Assembly: GCA_947493745.1 (NCBI GenBank)
Contig: CANLSM010000011.1
Span: 1 to 64,000, forward strand
Direction: 5' to 3'
Length of the DNA: 64,000 nucleotides
From: an uncultured Paracoccaceae bacterium
GTDB taxonomy: Bacteria > Pseudomonadota > Alphaproteobacteria > Rhodobacterales > Rhodobacteraceae
In this document: one piece after another, positions 16,284 through 25,416 of the stretch
Layout of the letters: every line of letters starts with the position of its first letter
How positions within the stretch are numbered: position 1 is the first letter of the stretch
Program-made: the position numbers and the translations under genes
Notes under the pieces: generated by a model
The model's database searches: none
What the model was told of the DNA's origin: nothing
Seen by the model: the letters and a program-made list of their open reading frames with translations, nothing else

Positions 16284-17906
16284 ATGCCGCAATTCATCAA
16301 TGCCAAAGAAAACCTTGTGACAGAGGCGATTGACGGTGGCCTGCGGATAGCAGGCGACCGGTTGGCAAGGCTCGACGGATATCCGCATATCAAAGTGGTC
16401 GTTCGGACCGACTGGGACCGATCAAAAGTGGCGCTGGTCTCCGGCGGTGGCTCGGGACATGAGCCTGCGCATGCGGGGTTTGTCGGCCAGGGCATGCTGA
16501 CGGCTGCGGTTTGCGGGGACGTCTTCGCCTCGCCGTCGGTGGATGCCGTTCTGGCGGGAATCCTGGCAGTGACGGGCAAGGCCGGATGTCTGCTGATCGT
16601 CAAGAATTATACAGGAGACCGGCTGAACTTTGGCCTGGCGGCTGAACGCGCCCGCAGTTTCGGGCTGAAGGTCAATATGGTGGTCGTGGACGATGATGTC
16701 GCCCTTCCCGATCTGCCGCAGGCCCGCGGCGTCGCGGGGACGCTTTTTGTGCACAAGATTGCCGGTGCGATGGCCGAGGCCGGTCGTGATCTGGCGGCGG
16801 TCACTGCGACCGCCCAGAGGGTGATCGATGGTGTCGTGTCGATCGGCATGTCGCTGGATACCTGCACGGTTCCGGGCTCCCCTAAGGAGAGCCGGATCGG
16901 ACCGGGAAAGGCAGAACTGGGTCTCGGCATTCACGGTGAAGCCGGGGCGGAACAGGTCGATTTTGAGGGCGCGAGACATGCCATGGAGATGGTGGTTGAG
17001 CGCCTCGCGCGCCATGTCAAACCCGGACCGCATGTGGCCCTTCTCAACAACCTTGGCGGCGCGACGCCGCTTGAGATGGCGGTGCTTTCCGAGGAACTTC
17101 TGAGGTCGTCCATTGGCGGTCACATCACGTCAATGATTGGACCGGCGCCTATGATGACCTCACTCGATATGCAGGGTTTCTCGGTCTCGCTTCTGCCGCT
17201 CTCGGACCGTGATGAGGCAGATCTGAAAGCTCCGGTGGTGCCCTGGGCGTGGCCGGGTTGCCTTGATGTCGGCGCGGTTGAGGTCCGGCCTTTGCCCGAT
17301 GGTCTGACGCCGATACAGCCGATCCCGTCGGCGGATCCGGCCCGGGCGCAGTTCATCACGCGGTGCTGCGACATCCTGATCGGAGCGGAAGCGGATCTGA
17401 ACGCGCTCGACGCGAAATCTGGCGACGGCGACACCGGCTCCACGCTGTCCGGGGCCGCCCGGGCACTGAAATCCGCTCTCGACCGGCTTCCGCTGGCGGA
17501 TCTGACCCAGCTCTACCGGGCCATCGGGCAGGAACTCAGCCAGACGATGGGGGGCTCGTCGGGCGTTCTGCTTGCCATATTCTTCTCTGCGGCGGGCGAT
17601 GCGTCAGCCAGCGGAAAGGGGGCGGTTGACGCGCTGGTCGCCGGGCTGGACAGAATTCAGCAGGTCGGCGGTGCGGGTCCTGGCGATCGCACGATGATTG
17701 ATGCGCTCAAGCCGGCTTTGGACGCGCTTCCAGATGGGCTGAGGGCGGCGGCGGAGGCTGCGCGGGCCGGGGCCGATCATACGGCCAGCATCACGAAGGC
17801 GAAGGCCGGGCGGGCAAGCTATATCTCCGAGAGCAAGCTTGCGGGGCATAATGATCCGGGAGCAGAAGCGGTCGCACGGTTGTTCGAACAGTTGATCGAG
17901 GCGTGA
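16284..17906 (+). CDS. Dihydroxyacetone-type kinase, fused DhaK-DhaL, ATP-dependent
   Basis: A 540-residue kinase with DhaK domain (1-335) and DhaL domain (about 350-540). SGGGSGHEPAHAGF is the DhaK phosphate-site motif, and His217 in GIHGEAG is the expected residue that binds the ketose carbonyl covalently. DhaL has DAKSGDGDTGST (Asp376, Asp381, Asp383 for Mg-ATP) and TMGGSSG. The fused form uses ATP rather than the PTS. As the last gene of the transporter operon it probably phosphorylates the imported or oxidised product. Dihydroxyacetone is the default substrate, but DAK-type kinases for erythrulose are also known. Confidence 0.88.
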   Translation: MPQFINAKENLVTEAIDGGLRIAGDRLARLDGYPHIKVVVRTDWDRSKVALVSGGGSGHEPAHAGFVGQGMLTAAVCGDVFASPSVDAVLAGILAVTGKAGCLLIVKNYTGDRLNFGLAAERARSFGLKVNMVVVDDDVALPDLPQARGVAGTLFVHKIAGAMAEAGRDLAAVTATAQRVIDGVVSIGMSLDTCTVPGSPKESRIGPGKAELGLGIHGEAGAEQVDFEGARHAMEMVVERLARHVKPGPHVALLNNLGGATPLEMAVLSEELLRSSIGGHITSMIGPAPMMTSLDMQGFSVSLLPLSDRDEADLKAPVVPWAWPGCLDVGAVEVRPLPDGLTPIQPIPSADPARAQFITRCCDILIGAEADLNALDAKSGDGDTGSTLSGAARALKSALDRLPLADLTQLYRAIGQELSQTMGGSSGVLLAIFFSAAGDASASGKGAVDALVAGLDRIQQVGGAGPGDRTMIDALKPALDALPDGLRAAAEAARAGADHTASITKAKAGRASYISESKLAGHNDPGAEAVARLFEQLIEA

Positions 17907-17910
17907 TTGC

Positions 17911-17937
17911 CTCCCACCCGCCTGGTGCGGATGGGAG
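17911..17937 (+). terminator. Hairpin after the kinase gene
   Basis: CTCCCA-CCCGC and GCGG-A-TGGGAG form an 11-bp stem with one mismatch around CTGGT, starting five bases after the stop. Only a weak ATTT follows, so termination by this element alone is uncertain. The gene beyond is on the opposite strand. Confidence 0.55.
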
Positions 17938-17967
17938 CATTTCAGATCATCGGGTTGATTGTGGGGA

Positions 17968-19737
17968 TCAGCCGATAGGGCCGGGGCCGCCGGTGTCCTC
18001 AAGAACCAGTCCGGCGTCGATGCTCAGATCGACCTCGTCTTCTCCCAGCACGAAGATCTCGGTGAAGCCGGTTGCGGCATCCGCATCCGAGTCGAGATCA
18101 TCCGATGCGCCCTGATTGGGCGGGGCCGGAATGTAGCCATCGGGGATCTGGAACTGGACCTGATAGGATCCCGCCTCAAGACCATCGAAAGCATATTGAC
18201 CCTCGGCCCCGGTGATCACGGATGTGATCTCGGTTCCGAATTCATCGTAGAGCACGACCGTGACGCCTTCGACGCCGATCTCACCGTCGTCCTGAATGCC
18301 GTTCACATTCTCATCGAGGAACACGAAATCCCCGATTGTCGCACCATCCTGATTGGGTGGGTTGTCGGTTTCGGGTGTGAACGAGATGTCGTCAATTGCG
18401 CCCGAGCCATTGATCGAGATCGTCATGACCGAAACGCCTGGCATGTCGAAGGGCACGGTTGTGACCTCACCATCCTGTGTCGATGGCATGAAGAGTGTAT
18501 CGATCAGGACGCCGTCGGCATCAAAGAAGCTGACCTCGCCGCGTTCCTCGATATCGATGATGGTCACACCATTGACCCGTGACGGTACATCGAATTCGAA
18601 AGTGAAGGTGCCCCCACCGGCGTTGTCATCAGGATCACTGCTGTCGAAATCCTCGGTGATGATCAGCATATTGCCCTGCTCAACCGAGGTCAGATCGGTG
18701 TCGCCGCCTGTCGGGGACGCCCCGTCGAAGATCATTGCCGCATTCGGGCCGTCGGGGCCGTCCTGATTGCGATAGGCAGAGATCGTCACGCCTTCGAACT
18801 GCGCATTCACGATGGTTCCGGCGCTGAGATCCTGAAAGGCCACCTCCGTCGAGCCTTCAACGTCCGGGATCGGATCGCCGGTGTTGTCTGGTGCCGGTGG
18901 TAGAACGTCCGCGTCCGATGGCTGGATTCGGATCTTGTCGATCCGAGCCCATTCGCCGCCATCCCTGGCAGAGCGGATCTCGACAACCGAGCCCGGATCG
19001 AGCGCAATGCCATCGAGGGTGAACTCGGTGAAGCCGCCGTTGTTGCTGCCGCCGCCATTCACATCGAGATCGAGATTGATCACGCCGACCGAGACGCCGT
19101 CGACAAAGACCTCGATTTCGCTCTGACCGTCGGTCTCGTCCTGGGCGTAGATTGACAACGCATAGGTCCCGGCGGCCCCGTCGAAGGTCGTCGAGAGGGT
19201 TGCAAGATCGGAATTGGCCCGCACGAGCTCGCCGCCATCGGCCTGATTGCCGCTGACCACATCATAACCGGTGAGTGTCATATCCTCGGCCTGTATCGTG
19301 ACCGAGCCATCGTCGATATTCTGTTCAAGAACCACCTTGTCGATGCGCACCCACTCACCGCCATCACGTGCGGAGCGGATCTCGATATTGGCACCGGCGG
19401 GGATGTCGATGCCGCTCAGCGTGATTGACGAGAACCCGCCATTGTTGCTGCCGCCGCCATTGTTGTCGCCATCCAGCGTGATCGTTCCGACAGAGATGCC
19501 GTCCACGAAGATCTCCAGCTCGCTCTGGCCGTCGCTCTCGTCCTGAACATGAAGTGTGAGGTCGTAGTTGCCCGCCGGGCCGGTGAAATCTGTGCTCAGG
19601 GATGAATTTGCCGCAGTGGCCTTGACCAGTTCGCCACCATCGGCGTTGTTGCCATTGACGATCTCAAATCCGTCGCGTGTCATATCCTCTGCCTGAAGGA
19701 CAATTGCTGCCCCTGCCGAAGATGCATCGGTTGTCAT
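17968..19737 (-). CDS. Secreted protein with two CBM-like repeats and an SdrD-B-like domain
   Basis: A 589-residue, very acidic protein without a signal peptide. Two tandem units (about 12-137 and 146-272) share QAEDMT, NADGGELV or QADGGELV, VFVDG/IFVDG, SNNGGF and RSARDGGEW; the fold resembles carbohydrate-binding modules of the CBM6/35 kind. Residues 297-455 form a beta-rich domain with DDISFTPE at its end. Residues 467-578 are a Cna-B/SdrD-B-like domain (GDFVFLDENVNGIQDDGE). ATG 19737 has GGAG upstream; TTG 19749 is less likely. A type I secretion route is plausible, given the secretion genes at 43084-46106, but is inference. Confidence 0.82.
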   Translation of the reverse strand: MTTDASSAGAAIVLQAEDMTRDGFEIVNGNNADGGELVKATAANSSLSTDFTGPAGNYDLTLHVQDESDGQSELEIFVDGISVGTITLDGDNNGGGSNNGGFSSITLSGIDIPAGANIEIRSARDGGEWVRIDKVVLEQNIDDGSVTIQAEDMTLTGYDVVSGNQADGGELVRANSDLATLSTTFDGAAGTYALSIYAQDETDGQSEIEVFVDGVSVGVINLDLDVNGGGSNNGGFTEFTLDGIALDPGSVVEIRSARDGGEWARIDKIRIQPSDADVLPPAPDNTGDPIPDVEGSTEVAFQDLSAGTIVNAQFEGVTISAYRNQDGPDGPNAAMIFDGASPTGGDTDLTSVEQGNMLIITEDFDSSDPDDNAGGGTFTFEFDVPSRVNGVTIIDIEERGEVSFFDADGVLIDTLFMPSTQDGEVTTVPFDMPGVSVMTISINGSGAIDDISFTPETDNPPNQDGATIGDFVFLDENVNGIQDDGEIGVEGVTVVLYDEFGTEITSVITGAEGQYAFDGLEAGSYQVQFQIPDGYIPAPPNQGASDDLDSDADAATGFTEIFVLGEDEVDLSIDAGLVLEDTGGPGPIG

Positions 19738-19938
19738 ACATTGCTCCAATCTTTATCGGCGATCCCGCAAAGTCATGCCGACCTCTGACCTCTTCTGTCA
19801 GATGCCCGCGCGCGAAACCGCTGCGCCCCCGAGATGCCATTATCACAAGTTCGTACACTTTTCCCGCGATTAGTTTACAGAAGATGTAGTCGGCGGATTG
19901 TGGAGTAAGTAACTTCTCCGAAACACTTCTTCTGAGCG

Positions 19939-20145
19939 CTATTCCTGTGGCTTGTTTGATGTCCTGGCCAGATCAAAGGCAGATCGCAGAACATCCCGGT
20001 TCCCGACATGGTTGGCGAGAATCAGAACCAGACGGGCGTTGAGCGCATGGCTTTCGGCCTCGTTGAGGCCCTCATGCAGTTTCAGCAGTTCCGCATAGAA
20101 CCCGTCGGGATCATCGATGTTGGGTGCCTCAGTCAGGGTCGTCAT
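19939..20145 (-). CDS. DUF2783 family small protein
   Basis: A 68-residue soluble protein, almost all helical, with the DUF2783 pattern DPDGFYAELLKLHEGL and LVLILANHVGNRDVL. Its ATG overlaps the stop of the upstream FAD monooxygenase by four bases, so the two are coupled. DUF2783 genes are characteristically found beside such flavoprotein hydroxylases. It may be a small partner or stabilising subunit; no function is established. It is the last gene of the homogentisate operon. Confidence 0.8.
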   Translation of the reverse strand: MTTLTEAPNIDDPDGFYAELLKLHEGLNEAESHALNARLVLILANHVGNRDVLRSAFDLARTSNKPQE

Positions 20146-21755
20146 ATGGCTCTCCCCAGTGCTGTCGCCAGAGCGCTCTCGATGGCCGTCCTGTCGAAGC
20201 TGACCCAGCGCGCCGCGACATGCAGGTCGGGCCGGATCAGATAGACGGCAGTCGCCGCCCTGCCGAGATAACGCTCCGCGAGAAGCGAACCGGGCTCGGC
20301 GTCGAGCCCCAGCAGGGTGGTTCGCGTATTGCCGACGGAAATGGCCTCCACATCGGTATTGATCGCGAGAAGTGTGAACGTGTCATCCAAGGCATCAAGC
20401 AGCCAACCATATGCTGCCGGAGCGTCGCTGAGCGCCGAACCGGGGCGGGTGCGGAGCGGAAGATCGGGATGATCGGGGCCGTTCAGCGGGCTGTTATCAT
20501 AGACCGCAGGAACCGAAAGGCGGCCGGAGTTCACCAGACTACGGGCAAAGATCGCATGTTCCGCAAGATCCAGAACGGCGTTCCGGAACATCCGGCTGAT
20601 GGCCGTTTTCGGTGTCAGGAAATCGGTTGCGCGGCTGGAATTCAGGATGTTCTCGTCGGCGGCGTGTTTGCGCTCGGCCTGATAGCTGTCGAGCAGCGCG
20701 TCCGGCGCGCGCCCTTCGATCACCGCGGTCAGTTTCCAGGCCAGATTGTCCACATCCTGAATGCCGCCGTTGCAGCCACGCGCCCCGAAGGGCGAGACCT
20801 GATGGGCGCTGTCACCTGAAAAGAAGACGCGCCCGTGGCGATATTCGGTCATCGACGCGCATTGGAAAGTGTAGATGCTGACCCAGTCCAGCTCAAACTC
20901 CACATCCTTGCCCAGCATAGCCCGCACCCTTGCCTTTACCCGGTCGGGATCGAGCTCTGCCTGCCGATCAATGTCCCAGCCGAGCTGGAAATCAATGCGC
21001 CAGATATCGTCGGGCTGCTTGTGCAGGAGTGCAGATTGCCCCCGGTTGAAGGGCGGGTCGAACCAGAACCAGCGTTCGGTCGGGAAATCCGCCTTCATCT
21101 TCACATCGGCGATCAGGAAATTGTCCTCGAATACCCGTCCCTCAAAACCAAGCCCCATCATGCTGCGCACCGGAGACCGTGCGCCATCGCAGGCCACCAC
21201 CCAGTCCGAGTTGACACGGTAGGGGCCGTCGGGCGTGTCGACGTCCAGCATCACGTGATTGTCCTTTGGATCAATACCTGTGACTGCATTGCGTCCCCGG
21301 ATTTCAATCGGCGCGCCATCGGCCTGAGCCTGCCGCAGTCGCTCTACGACGGCCTTCTCGAAATAGGGTTGTGGCAGATTGATGAAGGCAGGCCGCCGGT
21401 GCCCATCCTCGGGCAGCAGATCGAAGCCATAGATCTGGCGGGTGTCCCGGAAGACCTTCCCGACATTCCAGACCACACCCTTTTCGACCATCGCTTCGCC
21501 ACAGCCCATACGATCCGCGATCTCCAGCGTTCGCTTCGAAAAGCAGATGGCGCGGGAGCCTGCCCCTACCCCCTCATGATCGTCGAGCACTAGAACGGGT
21601 ATATCCTTCAACCCCAGATCAAGCGCCAGCGCCATGCCGACCGGGCCGCCACCGATGATCGTCACGCTGTGCCGGGCGGCCACATCGGCGGACTGCTCCG
21701 CGACCTTCCGATAGGGATAAAGCGTGAAGGCGGTTTTGTAGCGGTCAGCAACCAT
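20142..21755 (-). CDS. FAD-dependent aromatic-ring monooxygenase-like protein
   Basis: A 537-residue flavoprotein of the PHBH/MhpA class. The FAD-binding Rossmann motif is TIIGGGPVGMALALDL near residue 33, the DG motif VVACDGARSPVR, and the GD motif FFSGDSAHQVSPFGARGCNGG. A C-terminal thioredoxin-like extension is present. ATG 21755 lies six bases after the upstream stop with AAGGA in front; a frame start at 21782 is rejected. It belongs to the hmgA-fahA operon but is not a required step of the classical pathway, so it may hydroxylate a related phenolic acid. Confidence 0.83.
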   Translation of the reverse strand: MVADRYKTAFTLYPYRKVAEQSADVAARHSVTIIGGGPVGMALALDLGLKDIPVLVLDDHEGVGAGSRAICFSKRTLEIADRMGCGEAMVEKGVVWNVGKVFRDTRQIYGFDLLPEDGHRRPAFINLPQPYFEKAVVERLRQAQADGAPIEIRGRNAVTGIDPKDNHVMLDVDTPDGPYRVNSDWVVACDGARSPVRSMMGLGFEGRVFEDNFLIADVKMKADFPTERWFWFDPPFNRGQSALLHKQPDDIWRIDFQLGWDIDRQAELDPDRVKARVRAMLGKDVEFELDWVSIYTFQCASMTEYRHGRVFFSGDSAHQVSPFGARGCNGGIQDVDNLAWKLTAVIEGRAPDALLDSYQAERKHAADENILNSSRATDFLTPKTAISRMFRNAVLDLAEHAIFARSLVNSGRLSVPAVYDNSPLNGPDHPDLPLRTRPGSALSDAPAAYGWLLDALDDTFTLLAINTDVEAISVGNTRTTLLGLDAEPGSLLAERYLGRAATAVYLIRPDLHVAARWVSFDRTAIESALATALGRAI

Positions 21756-21760
21756 GCCCG

Positions 21761-22711
21761 TTATCCTTGCAGCGCGGCCCACATTTCCTTGTCACGTGCC
21801 GCCGTCCAGATGCGAGGCGTGTCGATGTCGCGGGCCTCGTCATAGGCACGGGCGACGTTGAATGGCAGGCAATGCTCATAGATCGCGTAGTCGCTGAATT
21901 TCGGATCACAGACCTCGCGACAGGCGGCCATGGCTTCCTTCAACGATCCGCCACGCAAGGCAACCCGTGCGACCGAGCGATATGTGGAAGTCACGAAATC
22001 CGCAGTGTTGTCGAGCGCGGCCGCCACCATCTCCCGTCCCAACAACGCGTCTCCACGTCCCGGGGCGATCGCATCCACATCCCAGGCACGGATTGCATCC
22101 AGTGTTCCCGGCCAATCGTGGAAATGCCCGTCACCGCAATAACAGGCCGAGTGGTACTCAACGATATCACCGGTGAACATGACGTTCTGATCCGGCACAT
22201 AGGCCACGATATCGCCTGCCGTATGCGCACGGCCCAGATGCATCAGATCCACCCGGCGATTGCCGAGGTAGACGCTCATGCGCTTGTTGAAGGTTGCTGT
22301 CGGCCAGGTCAGGCCGGGGATGCTCTCATGCCCCTGAAAGAGGCGGGGGAAGCGGTCGAACTCGCTGTCCCAGTCCTCCTGCCCGCGTTCGACGACCATC
22401 GCGCGCGCCATCTCTGACATGATGATCTGCGAGGCGTCGAAGGCCGAGGCACCAAGCACCCGAACCGCGTGGTAGTGCGTGAGTACGAGATGGGTGATCG
22501 GCTTGTCAGTGATCTTGCGGATCTCGTCGATGACCTTTTGGGCCAGACGTGGCGTCGCCTGCGCCTCGATCACCATCACGCTGTCATCCCCGATGATCAC
22601 ACCGGAATTCGGGTCGCCCTCGGCGGTGAAAGCCCAAAGTCCGTCACCCACTTCGGTGAAGCTGGTTTTCTTGTCCGCCATATCCCCTTGCGAGGCGAAT
22701 GCCTTTGCCAT
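21761..22711 (-). CDS. Metallo-beta-lactamase-fold protein with altered metal motif
   Basis: A 316-residue MBL-fold protein. The usual HxHxDH is THYHAVRVLG here: His79 and His81 are kept, but the metal-2 Asp and His are Val83 and Arg84. HLGRAHTAGD and MFTGDIVEY, the next ligand motifs, are present. One metal site may therefore be lost or rebuilt. ATG 22711 follows AGGGGAACG. It lies between fahA and the flavoprotein, all within 12 bases of each other. A hydrolase acting on a ring-cleavage or hydroxylation product is possible; the activity is unknown. Confidence 0.82.
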   Translation of the reverse strand: MAKAFASQGDMADKKTSFTEVGDGLWAFTAEGDPNSGVIIGDDSVMVIEAQATPRLAQKVIDEIRKITDKPITHLVLTHYHAVRVLGASAFDASQIIMSEMARAMVVERGQEDWDSEFDRFPRLFQGHESIPGLTWPTATFNKRMSVYLGNRRVDLMHLGRAHTAGDIVAYVPDQNVMFTGDIVEYHSACYCGDGHFHDWPGTLDAIRAWDVDAIAPGRGDALLGREMVAAALDNTADFVTSTYRSVARVALRGGSLKEAMAACREVCDPKFSDYAIYEHCLPFNVARAYDEARDIDTPRIWTAARDKEMWAALQG

Positions 22712-22722
22712 GTCGTTCCCCT

Positions 22723-23985
22723 CTAGCGTTCGAGCGCGGGCAGGATTTTGCCCAAGGCTTCGCCGAAGCCGATCCTGTAGCCGTCGCCCTGGGCATGTCC
22801 GGTCATGCTCAGCGTATCGCCGTCCTCAAGGAAAGAGCGGGTCTCGCCGGTGTCAAGCGTCACCGGCTCCTTGCCGCCCCAACTGAGCTCCAGAAGTGAC
22901 CCGCGATTGGCTTTCTCGGGTCCCGAGATCGTGCCCGACCCCAGAAGGTCGCCCACATTCATCGGACATCCCGAGCTTGCGTGATGGGTCAGTTGCTGGG
23001 CAGAGGAATAGTACATCTCGCGATAGTTGGTCCGGGTCAGACGGGTCGCCGTGTCGCCACCCTGCGGCGTGAGCGTGACCTCCAGATCAATATCATAGAG
23101 CATCGGACCCGCATCCTTCAGATGGTCGAGCAGTTCGACCTCGCGGGTCGGTGTGTCCACCCGGAACGGCTCCAAAGCCGCGCGGGTGACGATCCACGGG
23201 CTGATCGTTGTTGCTGTCGCCTTGGCCTGAAACGGCCCGAGCGGCTGATACTCCCATGCCTGAATGTCGCGCGCCGACCAGTCGTTCAGAAGCACATAGC
23301 CGAAGATCATCTGATCCGCGTCCGCGACCGAGACCGGCCCGTCGGAGGGCTGGCCGACAATCGCGCCCATCTCCAACTCATAGTCAAAGCGTTTGCAGGG
23401 CGCGAAATGCGGTTTGTCGGCGGTGGGCGGTTTCAACTGCCCCCAGGGCCTGCGCACATCGCTGCCCGAGACGACTACCGAGGACGCTCGCCCGTTATAG
23501 CCGATGGGGATATGCAGCCAGTTGGGGGGGAGCGCGTTCTCCGCCCCGCGAAACATCGTCCCGACATTGGTCGCATGATGTCGTCCGGCATAGAAATCGG
23601 TGAACTCCGAGACAGCAAACGGCAGGTGCAGTTCGACATCCGTTAGGGGAATAAGTACCGCTTTGGTCAATTCAGCATTGCCGCTCAACTCATCCGAGCC
23701 ACCCTCGGCCAGCAGATCGGTCAGGCGAGACCGGAAGGCCGACCATGCCTCGGCGCCCAGTTCCATGAAATCATTCCAGAACGGGATGTCAAAGACGGGA
23801 TCAGGCCCCTGCACGACCAGCCCGGCTTCCTCAAGCCGGGTCACGTCGAGAACCATATCACCAATGGCGACACCGCAATGAGCCTCCCCCTCGCCTTGCG
23901 AGAAGACGCCATAAGGCAGATTGTTCAGCGGAAAGGGCGTGGTGGGCGAGTTCGCGCTGGTCACCCAGCTTTTCATCAGAGGCAT
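22723..23985 (-). CDS. fahA: Fumarylacetoacetase
   Basis: A 420-residue enzyme that cleaves fumarylacetoacetate into fumarate and acetoacetate, the last step of tyrosine degradation. Signatures: DFYAGRHHATNVGTMFR, the acidic metal site FDYELEMGAIVG, NDWSARDIQAWEYQPLGPF and the C-terminal GSGTISGPE. The length matches eukaryote-type FAH. ATG 23985 is the more 5' of two close starts (second at 23976). The hmgA gene ends 18 bases upstream. No maleylacetoacetate isomerase gene is found in this operon. Confidence 0.95.
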   Translation of the reverse strand: MPLMKSWVTSANSPTTPFPLNNLPYGVFSQGEGEAHCGVAIGDMVLDVTRLEEAGLVVQGPDPVFDIPFWNDFMELGAEAWSAFRSRLTDLLAEGGSDELSGNAELTKAVLIPLTDVELHLPFAVSEFTDFYAGRHHATNVGTMFRGAENALPPNWLHIPIGYNGRASSVVVSGSDVRRPWGQLKPPTADKPHFAPCKRFDYELEMGAIVGQPSDGPVSVADADQMIFGYVLLNDWSARDIQAWEYQPLGPFQAKATATTISPWIVTRAALEPFRVDTPTREVELLDHLKDAGPMLYDIDLEVTLTPQGGDTATRLTRTNYREMYYSSAQQLTHHASSGCPMNVGDLLGSGTISGPEKANRGSLLELSWGGKEPVTLDTGETRSFLEDGDTLSMTGHAQGDGYRIGFGEALGKILPALER

Positions 23986-24003
23986 AGAGATCCCAATCGG
24001 TGT

Positions 24004-25365
24004 TTACTTGACGCCGGGCGTCCCGTCGAATTTCTTTTCCAGCCCATCCCAACAGTCAATGTAGTCGTCCTGCAAGGGGGCTTCGCGTGCGGCGAACTCG
24101 GTCAGATGCTGCGGAAAGCGGGTCTCGAACATGAAACTCATGGTGTTTTCCAGCTTCTGCGGGGCGAGGTCCGCGTTCGAGGCACCCTCGAAAGCAGGCT
24201 GATCGGGGCCGTGCGGCAGCATCATGTTGTGCAGGCTCATGCCGCCCGGAACGAAGCCCTTGGGCTTGGCGTCATAGATCCCGTAGATGTTGCCCATCAG
24301 CTCGGACATGATGTTCTTGTGATACCAGGGCGGGCGGAACGTGTTCTCGGCCACGTTCCAGCGATCGCGGAACAGGACAAAGTCGATATTGGCGGTGCCC
24401 TCGACGCCGCTCGATGCGGTCAGGACGGTGAAAATCGACGGGTCTGGATGATCGAACAGGATCGCGCCGACCGGGCTGAACGTGTTGAGATCATATTTGC
24501 AGGGCGCATAATTGCCATGCCACGCCACCACGTCGAGCGGCGAGTGGTCGATATGGGTCTCATGGAACTGCCCGCACCATTTGACGACGACCCGGCTCGG
24601 GGCCATCCGGTCCTCAAAGGCTGCCACGGGTGTCTTGAAGTCCCGCGGGTTGGCAAGGCAGTTGGCACCGATGGGCCCGCGTCCCGGCAACTCGAACTTG
24701 GCACCGTAGTTTTCGCAGACGAAACCGCGGGCCGGGCCTTCCAGAACCTCGACACGAAACACCATGCCGCGCGGCAGGATCGCGATCTCCTGCGGATCCA
24801 CATCCATGATGCCCATCTCGGTACAGAACCGCAGTCGTCCGGCCTGGGGCACAACCAGCAATTCGCTGTCGGCAGAGTAGAAATACTCGTCCTTCATCGA
24901 GGCTGTGATCAGGTAGATATGGGCTGCCATGCCAACTTGCGTGTTCACGTCGCCCGCCGTGGTCATGGTCCGCATGCCGGTCAGAAAGGTCAGCGGGTCT
25001 TCCGAGTGCGGAACGGGATCCCAGCGATACTGGCCCAGCGAGATGACATCCGGGTCCATGTTCGGCGCAGACTGCCAGTATGGCAGATTGATCTTTGCAA
25101 AACGCGCCGTGTGCTTGACCGAGGGTTGGATACGATAGCACCAGGTCCGCTCGTTCTGCTCTTTCGGGGCGGTGAAGGGCGTGCCGGAAAGCTGCTCCGC
25201 ATAGAGGCCATAGTTGCATTTCTGCGGCGAGTTCTGGCCTTGCGGCAGGGCGTCCGGCAGGGCCTCGGTCTCGAAATCATTGCCGAAGCCGGGCATGTAG
25301 CCGTCGGTTGTGCCGATATGAGATGCCGCGCGGATCAGCCCGCTTGGCCGTGTGTCCTTGTTCAT
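24004..25365 (-). CDS. hmgA: Homogentisate 1,2-dioxygenase
   Basis: A 453-residue iron(II) dioxygenase opening the homogentisate ring to maleylacetoacetate. Family motifs: [44 protein letters not shown], and the metal-ligand region [21 protein letters not shown] 25365 has AAAGGAC six bases upstream; a start at 25395 would overlap the regulatory palindrome and is rejected. It is the first gene of the catabolic operon, 51 bp after glpR on the same strand. Confidence 0.96.
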   Translation of the reverse strand: MNKDTRPSGLIRAASHIGTTDGYMPGFGNDFETEALPDALPQGQNSPQKCNYGLYAEQLSGTPFTAPKEQNERTWCYRIQPSVKHTARFAKINLPYWQSAPNMDPDVISLGQYRWDPVPHSEDPLTFLTGMRTMTTAGDVNTQVGMAAHIYLITASMKDEYFYSADSELLVVPQAGRLRFCTEMGIMDVDPQEIAILPRGMVFRVEVLEGPARGFVCENYGAKFELPGRGPIGANCLANPRDFKTPVAAFEDRMAPSRVVVKWCGQFHETHIDHSPLDVVAWHGNYAPCKYDLNTFSPVGAILFDHPDPSIFTVLTASSGVEGTANIDFVLFRDRWNVAENTFRPPWYHKNIMSELMGNIYGIYDAKPKGFVPGGMSLHNMMLPHGPDQPAFEGASNADLAPQKLENTMSFMFETRFPQHLTEFAAREAPLQDDYIDCWDGLEKKFDGTPGVK

Positions 25366-25395
25366 GGAAAGTCCTTTCGCGAGCCTCATCAGCAT

Positions 25396-25415
25396 ATCGT
25401 TGCAAATGCAACGAT
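25396..25415. promoter_or_regulatory. Perfect palindromic operator before hmgA
   Basis: ATCGTTGCAAATGCAACGAT: 9-bp perfect arms about two central bases. It lies 31 bp upstream of the hmgA ATG and two bases from the glpR stop, in a gap of only 51 bp. The location points to a repressor of tyrosine catabolism (a MarR- or Lrp-type factor encoded elsewhere). Its presence also implies that hmgA has its own promoter rather than relying on read-through from glpR. Confidence 0.75.
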
Positions 25416-25416
25416 G

